This document shows positions 50,979-60,806 of a stretch of 64,000 nucleotides of DNA, piece by piece. A program made the position numbers and the translations under genes. The notes under the pieces were generated by a model, which did not search any database, was not told where the DNA came from, and saw only the letters and a list, made by a program, of their open reading frames with translations. The DNA comes from GCA-2687515 sp002687515 (lineage in GTDB: Bacteria; Pseudomonadota; Alphaproteobacteria; Rhodospirillales; UBA2165): positions 8,415 through 72,414 of the forward strand of contig JASLNU010000073.1 in NCBI GenBank assembly GCA_030745835.1. Reading direction: 5' to 3'. Positions within the stretch are counted from its first letter, which is position 1; every line of letters starts with the position of its first letter.

Positions 50979-52348
50979 CAGAAGCCGGCCTCGCCAGCCG
51001 CCTCCTTGATCAGGCGGGTTTCGGCGTCCTTGTCCGGGGCCGGGTCGATCAGCATGCCGTCGATGGCGGGAATCAGGTCGGAAACGACAATGCGCTCGCC
51101 GGCTTTGAGGCCGCTTTCGATAACCGCGATATCGCCGAGGCGGTAGCGGACTTCGACGGCGCGGATTTCAAGACGGTTTTCGCCGCCGACCACGAATGCC
51201 TTGCCGCCGCGCAACGCCGAACGGGGGACGACGATTTGGCGCATCCGAGGCCGGCCGCGCAACTCCACCTCCACATACATGTTCTTGGCCAGCGGCGGGC
51301 GCAGAACGTCGGGCGCGAAATGGTAGGGGCGGTCGACGGCGACAATCACGCCGATGGTGCGAGTCCGGGGATCGATCCGGTCGCTGACGCGGGCGACGCG
51401 GCCTTTCCACTTGGAGACCAGATTGCCTAATTTAAGCCGGATGATCGGCGTCAGGCCGAGAATATTTTCGATTTCGCTCATCGCGCGCTCGGGCGTGACG
51501 CCGGCGATCCGGACCGGGTCCAGAAGCTGAAACATTTTGTCGATCGGCAATTGCGCCGATACCTCCGATACGTCGATGGAATCGGCGGCGGCCAGGGTTT
51601 GTCCCGCCTTGGCGAATTGTGCTTTTTCCACATTCACCTCGGCGATGCGGGCATCGAAGGGCAGGGTGATGATGGTGCGATCCAAATCGCGCTGGGCGTT
51701 TTGGCCGCGGATGCGGGCCGCCGACAGTTGCGCCTCGAGCCTGAGCTTTTCGGCCGGCAGAAGATTGAGCGTATTGCGCAAGGTTTGGGCGATTTGCTCG
51801 CGCGCCAGGAGGTTGCGTTCCTCCTGATCGACGGCGGCGGCGGACACCACCTTCGATTTCACCAGCTGACGCTTGCGCCGCAATTCGCGCTTGGCGATTT
51901 CCCAAGAGCGGATTTCGATGGCCAGCGATGCGCGCGTGTTGGCATCGCGCGCCGCGATTTCGACAAGCTGCGCCTCGATGGCGCGGATATCGGCCTCGGC
52001 CGAGCGCAGCGCCAGCCGGTAATCGGCCGGATCGATGCGCAGCAGCGTCGTGCCCTTGGGCAGCATGGCGCCGGCTTTAAGCTGCGGATGGATTTCGATG
52101 ATTTTGCCCTGAATTTCGGCCACCGCTTCCCAAACGGTGCCGGGCTTGACCGTGCCGAAGCCGAGGGCGCGCGGCACTACGGTCGTCTCGGGCACCGTTA
52201 TGACGCGCGCCTTGCGCGCCGTTTCGCCGACCTCGGTCTGGGACGGGCCCTCGCGGGTTTGCAAGTTATAGGCAACCAAGGCGATACCGATCAGGATCGG
52301 CGGGATGATCAGGAGCCGCTTCCAGATCGATTTTGCATCGGAACTCAT
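50978..52348 (-). CDS. RND efflux periplasmic adaptor (HlyD/MFP family)
   Basis: A 456-residue membrane-fusion protein: anchoring helix (about 12-28), barrel-sandwich/lipoyl domain, a long coiled-coil hairpin (about 115-220), and beta-barrel and membrane-proximal domains. It links the RND pump to an outer-membrane channel. The ATG overlaps the tetR stop (ATGA at 52345-52348). Confidence 0.92.
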   Translation of the reverse strand: MSSDAKSIWKRLLIIPPILIGIALVAYNLQTREGPSQTEVGETARKARVITVPETTVVPRALGFGTVKPGTVWEAVAEIQGKIIEIHPQLKAGAMLPKGTTLLRIDPADYRLALRSAEADIRAIEAQLVEIAARDANTRASLAIEIRSWEIAKRELRRKRQLVKSKVVSAAAVDQEERNLLAREQIAQTLRNTLNLLPAEKLRLEAQLSAARIRGQNAQRDLDRTIITLPFDARIAEVNVEKAQFAKAGQTLAAADSIDVSEVSAQLPIDKMFQLLDPVRIAGVTPERAMSEIENILGLTPIIRLKLGNLVSKWKGRVARVSDRIDPRTRTIGVIVAVDRPYHFAPDVLRPPLAKNMYVEVELRGRPRMRQIVVPRSALRGGKAFVVGGENRLEIRAVEVRYRLGDIAVIESGLKAGERIVVSDLIPAIDGMLIDPAPDKDAETRLIKEAAGEAGF

Positions 52349-53043
52349 GGCGTCTCTCCTACTTTATCGCCCGATAGGGCCGGAAGGTGCAGCGACGACA
52401 GCACCGAGTCGCGTACTTCTTGGGCGACCAGAGGGATTGCCTCGGGCGTGTAATTTTCCCAGCCGAGGCGCCGCCACAAAACCACGCGCGCGATCCCGTA
52501 AACGACGATCTGGCCCATGATCGCATGGGCGCGGATGGCGCAGCTTGGATCGTTCTCGTCCCGGTCCAATGCCGCCGATACCATTGCCGTGAGACACCGG
52601 TGCAAGGGTTCGATCCGGCCCTCATAGAGGATATCGAAATCTTCCGACGGATTGAAATATTCGCGCATCACCAAAGGCGCCCGCCAGCGCATGAAATCGC
52701 TGGCGACAAAGACATGCAGCAAATTCTCGACAAAGCCTGAAACGATGGCGGCCATGGCGGCTTGGTTGCCACGCGCACCGGCGATGTCGGCATTGATGCG
52801 GTCGATGACCGGGCCGAATATGGATTCCGTATCGTCAACCAGTTGCGCCAAGAGCGCGCGGTAGAGATCGCGCTTGCCGCCGAAGTGATAGCCGATGGCG
52901 GCGATGTTGGCACCCGCCTTGGCCGCCAGCCGGCGCGTCGTCACCGCCTCGAAGCCCTCGCGGGCGAACAATTCCAAGGCCGCGTCCAGCAATTGTGCGC
53001 GGGTCTCGTCACCGCGGGCAGGTATCGTATCGGTACCGGTCAC
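52345..53043 (-). CDS. TetR-family regulator of the efflux operon
   Basis: A 232-residue regulator with an N-terminal HTH (RAQLLDAALELFAREGFEAVTTRRLA region; recognition helix ANIAAIGYHFGGKRDLY) and a C-terminal CerR/DUF1956-like ligand domain. The start is GTG at 53043. First gene of the operon, so it likely represses itself and the pump through the operator at 53097-53127. Confidence 0.9.
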   Translation of the reverse strand: MTGTDTIPARGDETRAQLLDAALELFAREGFEAVTTRRLAAKAGANIAAIGYHFGGKRDLYRALLAQLVDDTESIFGPVIDRINADIAGARGNQAAMAAIVSGFVENLLHVFVASDFMRWRAPLVMREYFNPSEDFDILYEGRIEPLHRCLTAMVSAALDRDENDPSCAIRAHAIMGQIVVYGIARVVLWRRLGWENYTPEAIPLVAQEVRDSVLSSLHLPALSGDKVGETP

Positions 53044-53086
53044 AAAACCAAGCCTTTACGCATCCATTTGGGCAATTCCGGCCCCC

Positions 53087-53127
53087 ATTATACCTTAATC
53101 AATTGATTTATTCAATCGTTTGATTGA
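53087..53127 (-). promoter_or_regulatory. tetR-efflux promoter and operator
   Basis: On the minus strand: -35 TTGAAT (53110-53115), 17-base spacer, -10 TATAAT (53087-53092, perfect). Two related inverted repeats overlap it: TCAATC-GTTT-GATTGA (53112-53127) and AATCAATTGATT (53097-53108), suitable for TetR dimers blocking polymerase. Confidence 0.82.
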
Positions 53128-53186
53128 ATTTATGAGGATAACCGTGTGGCCGGCCCTTTTGCCTTAGCCCTTGCCGGCTTCTTCAC

Positions 53187-53810
53187 TCATAATTTATCTT
53201 CAGAGGGACTTTCCCGGGCGATGCGGAAGACCGCGCCGTAGTGGAATGGCGGTAATTCGACCACCCGTTCCAGCGCCAGACCAGCCGCTTCCACATCGGC
53301 GCGCACATCGTCCGGCGACATCCGCATCTCGGTCTTTGGCCCTCTTGGCTTATCGAGGACGACGGTCCGCCGGCGCGGCAGCGGATACCAGTTGACGATG
53401 GCAAAGCGGCCGCCGGGACCCAGCACCGCCGCCACGGCGCGCGCCATTGCAGTTCTTTCCGGCACGCCGTGGAAGGTATTGGCGATCAGCACATAGTCCA
53501 CCTTACCCGGCAGCAGCCGCGGCAAATCGCGGGCGTCGGCTTCGATCAAGTCGAGCGCGGTGCTTCCGCTGCGCTCAAGTTCGGCGCGGGTCTTTTCGAG
53601 CATCGCCGGGTCAATGTCGACCGCGTACATATTGCCCCCGACGATCCGCGCCAGGGGTGCGGTGAAATAGCCATCGCCGCAGCAGAGATCGACGGCCAAC
53701 ATGTCCGGCTCGATGCCAAGTGAACGCAGAACGCCTTCGGGGTCCGGCCACAGGGCCGCCCACCAGTCGCGATCCGGCATCACCGTCGCGGGGAAAAACC
53801 GTTCGCCCAT
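53187..53810 (-). CDS. Class I SAM-dependent methyltransferase
   Basis: A 207-residue methyltransferase: motif I AVDLCCGDGYFTAPLA (Rossmann loop), motif II YAVDID, LIEADARDLP and VLIANTFHGV. The substrate is unknown. The start ATG is 53810; upstream sequence in the same frame is not conserved-looking. Located between the efflux operon and a dehydrogenase on the same strand. Confidence 0.85.
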   Translation of the reverse strand: MGERFFPATVMPDRDWWAALWPDPEGVLRSLGIEPDMLAVDLCCGDGYFTAPLARIVGGNMYAVDIDPAMLEKTRAELERSGSTALDLIEADARDLPRLLPGKVDYVLIANTFHGVPERTAMARAVAAVLGPGGRFAIVNWYPLPRRRTVVLDKPRGPKTEMRMSPDDVRADVEAAGLALERVVELPPFHYGAVFRIARESPSEDKL

Positions 53811-53854
53811 TTCCAATTTCCGTTCCCGATTACTTGCCGCGATCGGCCCGGCGC

Positions 53855-54751
53855 TTACTCGACCAGCTTGCGATCGATGCCGGCGGCGTTTTCGATGGCC
53901 TTGCAGACCGCCGAGGTGTCCAAATGGCCCAGGCCCTGGGCGATGGCCGAGTTCATTTTCTGCCGTGACGAGACGTAAAGATCGATCGGCGCGTGCATCT
54001 GGGCGGCAAACTCGGTGATGATGCCGGCATCTTTTTCGAACACCTTGAACATGGTGCCGCCGCCCTCGCGGTAGTCCGACTTGGCCATCATGGCGCCCCG
54101 GATTTCGAGCATGCGTGAGGCGCCGGCGCTTTCCGAGAGCACGCGATGGATCAATTCGGGATCGAGCCCGGCCTTTTGCCCGAGCACCATGCATTCGGCG
54201 GCGGCGGTGACGTGCACATGGACCAGATAATTGGCGAGGATTTTCATCTTCGAGCCGAGGCCGACCTCTGCGCCGACGAAAAAGTTGCTGGCGGTGAAAC
54301 CTTCGAATACGGCCAAGCAGGCTTCGTAGGCCGCTTTGTCGCCCGAGATATGGATCGACGCCATGCCCTTGGCGAGCATCGCCGGGGTGGCGCTGATCGG
54401 GGCATCCAAGAGGATTTTTCCCGCCCCTTCGAGCCGCGCGGCGGCGGCGACCTTGTCATCGACGGCCAGCGTCGAGCATTCGATGACGATCTGGCCCGGC
54501 TTGTCGGCGCTGAGGACACGGGTCAGGACATCGTCGAGCGCATCGAGACTGGGCAGCGAAGTGATGATGATGTCGGCCTCGGCGGCGACATTTTCCGACG
54601 ACTCCGCCGCAGCCAATCCAAACTCGTCGAGCGCCGCGATGCATTCCGGCTGGCTGTCGTAGCCCATCACCTTGAACTGTTTTTTCAAAAGCAGTTCGGC
54701 GATGTTGCCGCCCATCGGGCCAAGCCCGATGATGCCAATGGTTTTGTCCAT
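53855..54751 (-). CDS. Beta-hydroxyacid dehydrogenase (3-hydroxyisobutyrate dehydrogenase family)
   Basis: A 298-residue NAD(P)-dependent enzyme: GIIGLGPMGGNIAELL (dinucleotide loop), DAPISATPAMLAKGM (substrate loop, normally DAPVSGG), catalytic Lys in GSKMKILANYL. The SATPAMLAKG variant differs from the usual SGGxxGAxxG, so the substrate may not be 3-hydroxyisobutyrate. It lies 57 bases after secA on the same strand. Confidence 0.88.
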   Translation of the reverse strand: MDKTIGIIGLGPMGGNIAELLLKKQFKVMGYDSQPECIAALDEFGLAAAESSENVAAEADIIITSLPSLDALDDVLTRVLSADKPGQIVIECSTLAVDDKVAAAARLEGAGKILLDAPISATPAMLAKGMASIHISGDKAAYEACLAVFEGFTASNFFVGAEVGLGSKMKILANYLVHVHVTAAAECMVLGQKAGLDPELIHRVLSESAGASRMLEIRGAMMAKSDYREGGGTMFKVFEKDAGIITEFAAQMHAPIDLYVSSRQKMNSAIAQGLGHLDTSAVCKAIENAAGIDRKLVE

Positions 54752-54808
54752 GTCATACCTCCAGATTTATCGATCAGTTCGAGCCAAACCGGCGCCGCGG
54801 TTCGGAAA

Positions 54809-57547
54809 TCAGTGGGCGCCGTGGCAGTGTTTGTACTTCTTTCCCGATCCGCACGGACAGGCAGAATTGCGCCCGACCTTGCCCCAGGTGGTGGGGTCTT
54901 CGGGATCGATGACATCGGCGCTTTGCCGCGACACCACCGGAGCGACGGCGAGCCCGTAATCGGAATCGTCCTCTTCTTCATCGAGGCCGCCGCCGGCAAA
55001 AGCCGGGTCTTCATAGACTTCCATGGTCTGCTGGTCGGAGCGCGCGAACAGGTCCATATCCTCGAGGCCCGATATCTGAAGCTGGATTTGGGCAAGGATC
55101 AGGGTGATGCGGTCGTCCAGTTCCTCGAGCATGCCGTTGAACATTTCGAAGGCTTCGGATTTGTATTCGTTGAGCGGGTCTTTCTGGCCATAGGCGCGCA
55201 GCCCGATCCCCTGGCGCAAATGGTCGAGGCCCAAAAGATGTTCCTTCCAAACCTGGTCAAGGACCTGCATCAAAAGGTTCTTTTCGACGTCGCGCATCAC
55301 ATCGGGCGTCCAGGTGGCCGCCTTTTCCGCCATCTTGCGCCTGGCCGCATCGGATATGCGTTCGCGCACCTCGGCGTCGGCGACACCTTCTTCCTTGGCC
55401 CAGTCGGCGACCGGCAGATCGAGCCCAAACACGCGCATCAATTCCTCGTGCAGGGCGCCGGTATCCCATTGTTCGGCATAGGCTTTTTCCGGCATGCATT
55501 GGCCGACCATTTTATCGATGACGTTTTCGCGCATGTCCCGAACCGTTTCCGAAACATCGTCGGCCGACATCAAATCGCGCCGCTGTTCATAGATGACCTT
55601 GCGCTGGTCGTTCATCACATCGTCGAATTTCAAGAGGTTCTTGCGGATATCGAAGTTGCGCGCCTCGACCTTCTGCTGCGCTTTTTCCAGCGCCTTGTTG
55701 ATCCAGGGATGGATGATCGCCTCGCCTTCTTCCAGGCCGAGGCGCGTCAGCATGCCGTCCATCCGTTCCGAACCGAAGATGCGCATCAGATCGTCCTCGA
55801 GGGACAGGAAAAACTTGGAATCGCCGGGATCGCCCTGGCGCCCCGAACGGCCGCGCAACTGGTTGTCGACGCGCCGGCTTTCATGGCGCTCGGTGCCGAT
55901 AACCATCAGCCCGCCGGCTCCGACCGCCTTTTCGCGGCCGTCGGCAACCTGTTTCTTGATGCGGGTTTCGATTTCGGCGTGCTTGGCGGTGTCGCTTTCA
56001 CCGTCCAGTTCCTGGCGCAACAGCATGTCGATATTGCCGCCCATTTGGATATCGGTGCCGCGCCCGGCCATGTTGGTGGCGATGGTCACCGAGCCCGGCG
56101 CGCCGGCCTGAGCAATGATATGGGCTTCCCGTTCGTGATAGCGGGCGTTGAGCACCTGATGGGTGATCTTCTTGGCCTTCAAAATGTCCGAGATCTGTTC
56201 CGATTTTTCGATCGAGACGGTGCCGACCAGGACCGGCTGGCCGCGTTCCTGACAGTCGCTGATCAGTTCCAGGATGGCATCGTGTTTTTCAGCGGCCGTG
56301 CGGTACACTTCATCGTCCTGATCGTCGCGGATGCAGAGAACGTTGGTCGGGATATCGACCACTTCCAGCTTGTAGATTTCCGAAAATTCGCCGGCTTCGG
56401 TCATCGCCGTACCGGTCATGCCGGCCAGCTTCGGATACATGCGGAAATAATTCTGATAGGTGATCGAGGCCAGGGTTTGGTTCTCGTTTTCCACCTCGAC
56501 GCCTTCCTTGGCTTCAAGCGCCTGGTGCAGGCCTTCGGAAAAGCGGCGGCCCTCCATCATGCGGCCGGTGAACTCGTCGATGATGATGACCCGGCCGTCC
56601 TTGACGATGTAGTCGGTGTCGCGTTCGAACAATTTATGGGCGCGCAATGCCTGGTTGATGTGGTGAACCAGGGAAATGTTGGAATAATCATAGAGGTTGC
56701 CGCTGGTTATCAGGCCGGCTTCGCCCAGCAGTTCTTCCGCATGTTCGTTGCCGATATCGGTGAGCGTGACGGAACGAACCTTTTCGTCCTTTTCGTAATC
56801 TTCGGCGACCAGATCGGGGATGACCTTGTCGACGGCGTCGTAGAGGTCGGATGAATCCTCGGAGGCGCCGGAGATGATCAAGGGCGTCCGCGCTTCGTCG
56901 ATCAAAATCGAATCGACCTCATCGACAATTCCGAAATTGAACGGCCGCTGCACCATTTCATCGAGTGCGAATTTCATGTTGTCGCGCAGGTAATCGAAGC
57001 CGAATTCGGAATTGGTGCCGTAGGTGATGTCTGCTTGGTACGCCACGGTGCGTTCGGCGTCCGACAGGCCCGGCACGATGCAGCCGACCGACATGTCCAA
57101 AAGCCCGTAGATCCTGCCCATCCATTCGGTGTCGCGCGCCGCCAAATATTCGTTGACCGTGATGATATGCACGCCGTTCCCGGTGAGCGCGTTCAAATAG
57201 ACGGCCAGGGTCGAGCACAGGGTTTTGCCCTCGCCGGTCTTCATTTCGGCGATCATGCCCCGGTGCAGGACGACGCCGCCGACCAGCTGGACATCGAAAT
57301 GACGCTCGCCGAGGGCGCGTTTCGCGGCTTCGCGCACGGTGGCGAAAGCATCGGGCAGGATATCGTCGAGGCTTTCGCCGCCTTCTAAACGTTCCTTCAG
57401 CCAAGGGGTGCGGGCGGCCAGATCGGTGTCGCTCAAGCCTTCAATATCGGCTTCGAGCGCATTGATCTGGTCAACGATCTTGTTCAGCCCGCGCAGATAG
57501 CGGTCGTTGGCCGAACCGAACAGGCGCCGGGCGATGGCGTCAAGCAT
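54809..57547 (-). CDS. secA: Preprotein translocase ATPase SecA
   Basis: Motor of the Sec translocase at the inner membrane. The 912-residue protein has Walker A MKTGEGKT (102-109), DEVDSILIDEARTPL, the helicase motifs NMAGRGTDI and GRSGRQGDPG, and a C-terminal zinc site CPCGSGKKYKHCHG that binds SecB and ribosomes. Full length. Divergent from the parvulin gene, an arrangement that fits export-related genes being grouped. Confidence 0.98.
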   Translation of the reverse strand: MLDAIARRLFGSANDRYLRGLNKIVDQINALEADIEGLSDTDLAARTPWLKERLEGGESLDDILPDAFATVREAAKRALGERHFDVQLVGGVVLHRGMIAEMKTGEGKTLCSTLAVYLNALTGNGVHIITVNEYLAARDTEWMGRIYGLLDMSVGCIVPGLSDAERTVAYQADITYGTNSEFGFDYLRDNMKFALDEMVQRPFNFGIVDEVDSILIDEARTPLIISGASEDSSDLYDAVDKVIPDLVAEDYEKDEKVRSVTLTDIGNEHAEELLGEAGLITSGNLYDYSNISLVHHINQALRAHKLFERDTDYIVKDGRVIIIDEFTGRMMEGRRFSEGLHQALEAKEGVEVENENQTLASITYQNYFRMYPKLAGMTGTAMTEAGEFSEIYKLEVVDIPTNVLCIRDDQDDEVYRTAAEKHDAILELISDCQERGQPVLVGTVSIEKSEQISDILKAKKITHQVLNARYHEREAHIIAQAGAPGSVTIATNMAGRGTDIQMGGNIDMLLRQELDGESDTAKHAEIETRIKKQVADGREKAVGAGGLMVIGTERHESRRVDNQLRGRSGRQGDPGDSKFFLSLEDDLMRIFGSERMDGMLTRLGLEEGEAIIHPWINKALEKAQQKVEARNFDIRKNLLKFDDVMNDQRKVIYEQRRDLMSADDVSETVRDMRENVIDKMVGQCMPEKAYAEQWDTGALHEELMRVFGLDLPVADWAKEEGVADAEVRERISDAARRKMAEKAATWTPDVMRDVEKNLLMQVLDQVWKEHLLGLDHLRQGIGLRAYGQKDPLNEYKSEAFEMFNGMLEELDDRITLILAQIQLQISGLEDMDLFARSDQQTMEVYEDPAFAGGGLDEEEDDSDYGLAVAPVVSRQSADVIDPEDPTTWGKVGRNSACPCGSGKKYKHCHGAH

Positions 57548-57750
57548 TCATATCCCTCGTCTCGATTTCGATGGATTGGGAGAGCTTTCAACAAGCTTTG
57601 AGAAGAGATAGAACCCGGCGGCGCCTGTGTCAACGATGCCGCCAGCGCTCGCGCGCTTGTGTGGTGCTTTGCGGCGGCGGTTACGCTAGTGTCCGGCATC
57701 GAGCCCGCTCATCCCGGCGCCGGTCGGCGCGTCCAGGAAAGGTGAATTCC

Positions 57751-58599
57751 ATGAAGATACTAGCCCGAACCGGTCTGTTGGCCGTGATTATTGCCGCCGC
57801 CTTCGCCGGCCCGCTTGCGCGCGCCCAGGATGGGGCCAAGAATCCCGTCGTCGCGGTCGTCGACGGCAGCAAAATCACGCTCTCCGACATCGAGCGGATT
57901 CGCGGTCAATTACCGCCCCAGGCGCAGGCTTATCCGATGTCGATGCTGTTCGATTTCGTTATCGGCAACATTGTCAATACCAGGCTTGTCGCCAATGAGG
58001 CCCGCCGTACCGGCCTGGCGGAAGATGCGGAAATCAAGCGCCGCCTGGCCGGCATCGAAGCCCAGGTTCTGGAGCAGGAATATATGAGCCGCCAGTTGGC
58101 CGGCCAGGTTACCGACGCAAAGCTAAAGGCCCGCTTTCAAGCGTTTTTGAATGAAAATCCGTCCCGGGACGAGGTTCATGCGCGCCACATCCTGGTCAAG
58201 ACCGAGGCCGAGGCGAAGGCGGTGGTCGAGCGCCTGCGGGCCGGCGAAAAATTTGAAAAACTCGCGCGCCAGCTGTCCACCGGGCCGTCGGGCAAGAACG
58301 GCGGCGATCTCGGATACTTCACCGCCGACCGCATGGTGCCGCCATTTTCCGCCGCCGCCTTCGAAATCCGGCCCGGCAATTACACCGAAAAACCGGTCAA
58401 GACCCGCTTCGGCTGGCACGTCATCAAGGTCGAGGACCGGCGCGCCACCAAGGCGCCCAGCTTCGAGGCATCGAAGGCGCGGATGCGCGAAGAAATGCGC
58501 AAGACCCTCAGCGACGAAATTATCGCCGGCTTGCGGAAAAAAGCGCAGGTCGAAATTTTTGGGCCGCAAGGCAGGCCAGGCGGGAAAAAAGCCAAATAG
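57751..58599 (+). CDS. Parvulin-type peptidyl-prolyl isomerase, exported
   Basis: A 282-residue periplasmic foldase. Signal peptide MKILARTGLLAVIIAAAFAG ending ARA-Q; a SurA/PrsA-like N-terminal helical domain (about 30-130); and a PpiC parvulin domain (about 138-235) with HARHILVKTEAEA and FGWHVIKVED. The start ATG 57751 follows AGGAAAGGTG. It is divergent from secA, so it may help fold exported proteins. Confidence 0.92.
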   Translation: MKILARTGLLAVIIAAAFAGPLARAQDGAKNPVVAVVDGSKITLSDIERIRGQLPPQAQAYPMSMLFDFVIGNIVNTRLVANEARRTGLAEDAEIKRRLAGIEAQVLEQEYMSRQLAGQVTDAKLKARFQAFLNENPSRDEVHARHILVKTEAEAKAVVERLRAGEKFEKLARQLSTGPSGKNGGDLGYFTADRMVPPFSAAAFEIRPGNYTEKPVKTRFGWHVIKVEDRRATKAPSFEASKARMREEMRKTLSDEIIAGLRKKAQVEIFGPQGRPGGKKAK

Positions 58600-58691
58600 C
58601 TCGCCCTTTCGGCGCCGGCTTTTCCTGGACGCCGGAGCCCGCAACCGCTAAAAGAAGCGCCGATTTCAACTAACAATCGGGCTCGCCTGCA

Positions 58692-59930
58692 ATGACCGAG
58701 GATTCGCCAGAAATATCACCCCTGGCGCCGGAAGCTTTTCCCGAGCTGCCGGCCATCGATGGCGTCGGCCTTGCCGATTGCGAGGCCGGGGTGCGCCATC
58801 GGGGCGTGACCGACGTCCTGCTCGCCAAATTGGCGGAAGGCACCACCGTCGCCGGCGTCTTCACCAAATCGAAGACGGCGGCGGCGCCGATCGATTGGTG
58901 CCGCTCGATCCTGCCTTTGGGGACCGCCGGCGCGCTGGTGGTCAATTCGGGCAACGCCAACGCCTTTACCGGGCGCCAGGGCGCCGATGCGGTGCGCGAA
59001 ATGGCCATTGCTGCCGCGGCGGCATGCGACTGCACCGCCGATCATGTCTATATCGCCCAGACCGGGGTCATCGGCGAGCCCATCGATGCCGGCAAGATTA
59101 CGCGCGTTCTGCCCGACCTCGCGGAGCGTCTCGGTTCCGACTGGGCCGGCGCGGCGCGCGCCATCATGACCACCGACACCTACCCCAAGGGCTGTGCCCG
59201 GACCGCCGATATCGGCGGCGTCGAAGTCAATATCGCCGGCATCGCCAAGGGGTCCGGGATGATCGCCCCCGACATGGCGACGATGCTCGGCTTCATCTTT
59301 ACCGATGCCGCCATTCCGGCGGATATCTTGGAGATCATGCTGACCCGCTCGGTTGACAAGAGCTTCAATTCGATCACCGTCGATTCCGACACCTCGACCT
59401 CGGACACGGTGCTCGCCTTCGCCACCGGCGCCGCCGGCCATCCAACCGTGGCCGAGTTGGGCGAAGCCGGCCTGGCCGGTTTCCGGACCGCCCTCGACGA
59501 GGTCTGCCTGGACCTGGCGCAACAGATCGTGCGCGACGGCGAGGGCGCATCGAAATTCGTCGCCATCACCGTCGCCGGCGCCGAGGATGTGATTGCGGCG
59601 CGGCGCATCGGCCTGGCGATCGCCAATTCGCCGCTGGTCAAGACCGCGATCGCCGGCGAGGACGCCAATTGGGGTCGCATCGTGATGGCCGTCGGCAAGT
59701 CGGGCGAGGCCGCCGACCGCGACAAGCTGGCGATTGCGATCGGCGGTATTGCCGTCGCCGAGGCCGGCGCCGTGGTGCCCGGCTATGACGAGGCGCCGGT
59801 GGCCGAGCACATGCAGGGCCGGGAGATCGAGATCTTCGTCGATGTCGGCGTCGGCGACGGCGAGGCCACGGTCTGGACCTGCGATCTGACCCACCGCTAT
59901 ATCGAAATCAATGCCGATTACCGGACCTGA
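58692..59930 (+). CDS. argJ: Arginine biosynthesis bifunctional protein ArgJ
   Basis: Ornithine acetyltransferase and possibly N-acetylglutamate synthase of the cyclic arginine pathway. The 412-residue precursor self-cleaves before Thr197 in DMATMLGF to give alpha and beta chains; NSGNANAFTG, MTTDTYPK and EDANWGRI are also conserved. Its end overlaps mutT by 20 bases. Confidence 0.97.
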   Translation: MTEDSPEISPLAPEAFPELPAIDGVGLADCEAGVRHRGVTDVLLAKLAEGTTVAGVFTKSKTAAAPIDWCRSILPLGTAGALVVNSGNANAFTGRQGADAVREMAIAAAAACDCTADHVYIAQTGVIGEPIDAGKITRVLPDLAERLGSDWAGAARAIMTTDTYPKGCARTADIGGVEVNIAGIAKGSGMIAPDMATMLGFIFTDAAIPADILEIMLTRSVDKSFNSITVDSDTSTSDTVLAFATGAAGHPTVAELGEAGLAGFRTALDEVCLDLAQQIVRDGEGASKFVAITVAGAEDVIAARRIGLAIANSPLVKTAIAGEDANWGRIVMAVGKSGEAADRDKLAIAIGGIAVAEAGAVVPGYDEAPVAEHMQGREIEIFVDVGVGDGEATVWTCDLTHRYIEINADYRT

Positions 59931-60372
59931 CCGGGCCTGCCTGGAAGCCGAGGCGCGCGCCGCCCGGCCCGGCTTGCCCGTCGTCCTGGTCGCCGCCGTT
60001 GCCCTGGTCGATATCGACGGCCGCGTGCTGCTGGCGCGGCGGCCCGAGGGCAAGGCGATGGCCGGGCTCTGGGAATTTCCCGGCGGCAAGGTGGCGGCAG
60101 GCGAAACCCCAGAAGCGGCGCTGATCCGCGAATTGAAGGAAGAGCTGGATATCGACATCACGGCAAGCTGCCTGGCGCCGCTGACCTTCGCCTCGCACGC
60201 CTATGATGATTTCCACCTCCTCATGCCCCTCTTCGCCTGCCGCGTCTGGAAGGGCACGCCGGCGGCCTTGGAGGGCCAGGCCCTGAAATGGGTGCGGCCC
60301 TTCGATATGGGCGGATACGAGATGCCGCCCGCGGACACGCCGCTGGTGGCGTTGTTGCAGGATTTGATTTGA
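59911..60372 (+). CDS. mutT: 8-oxo-dGTP diphosphatase MutT (Nudix)
   Basis: A 153-residue Nudix hydrolase with the box GGKVAAGETPEAALIREL..EEL (G-x5-E-x7-REL-x2-EE). PPGGK-like loop LWEFPGGK is typical of MutT, which removes 8-oxo-dGTP. Translationally coupled to argJ. Confidence 0.9.
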   Translation: MPITGPDRACLEAEARAARPGLPVVLVAAVALVDIDGRVLLARRPEGKAMAGLWEFPGGKVAAGETPEAALIRELKEELDIDITASCLAPLTFASHAYDDFHLLMPLFACRVWKGTPAALEGQALKWVRPFDMGGYEMPPADTPLVALLQDLI

Positions 60373-60391
60373 CGGGTTCAGTAGAACTCTA

Positions 60392-60420
60392 GCCCGGCCA
60401 TCCCCAGCCGGGCTGCGCCC
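60392..60420 (+). repeat. Short REP-like palindrome
   Basis: GCCCGGCCATCCCCAGCCGGGC then TGCGCC, the same short form as 46884-46907, in the gap between convergent mutT and the cytochrome gene; it could also act as a terminator stem. Confidence 0.65.
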
Positions 60421-60422
60421 CC

Positions 60423-60782
60423 TTATATCTCGCCCGATTTTCCCGGCGGCGCCTTGGTTTTCACCGATTTGATGAAGGCCGCCAAATCCTCGATCTGGCG
60501 GCGGCTCAGCTCTAGCGGCGGCATCTGGCCGTGTGGCGCGAACAGGAAGGCCTTGATCTGGTTGCGGGTGCGCTTTGTCTTGATAGTGGCGAAGGTGGGC
60601 GCCGAGGCATTGGGCGAGGGATCGCGCCCCAGCGAATGGCACGGGGTACACCAGCGCTGGGCGGTAAACTTGCCGCCCAGCTTGTCGCCCCGGGCCTGGG
60701 CCTCGCTGCCCATGGCCAGCAACATGATGCCAAATAAGGGCAGGGTTATAGCCGAACTTTTTGACCGAATTACTGACCCCAT
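60423..60782 (-). CDS. Small exported c-type cytochrome
   Basis: A 119-residue single-heme cytochrome: signal peptide (ITLPLFGIMLLAMGSEAQA), heme-binding CTPCH, distal Met in GQMPPLELSRRQ. Soluble periplasmic electron carrier of the cytochrome c5/c551 type. The start is ATG 60782, with further in-frame ATGs upstream at 60791 and 60806. Confidence 0.85.
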   Translation of the reverse strand: MGSVIRSKSSAITLPLFGIMLLAMGSEAQARGDKLGGKFTAQRWCTPCHSLGRDPSPNASAPTFATIKTKRTRNQIKAFLFAPHGQMPPLELSRRQIEDLAAFIKSVKTKAPPGKSGEI

Positions 60783-60806
60783 AATAAGCATCCAAGCTTG
60801 TCTCAC

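Noticed and set aside
54146..56854. A 902-codon plus-strand open frame
   Set aside because: It is antisense to secA, has no domain, and arises from G+C-rich codon bias (few stops in the opposite frame).
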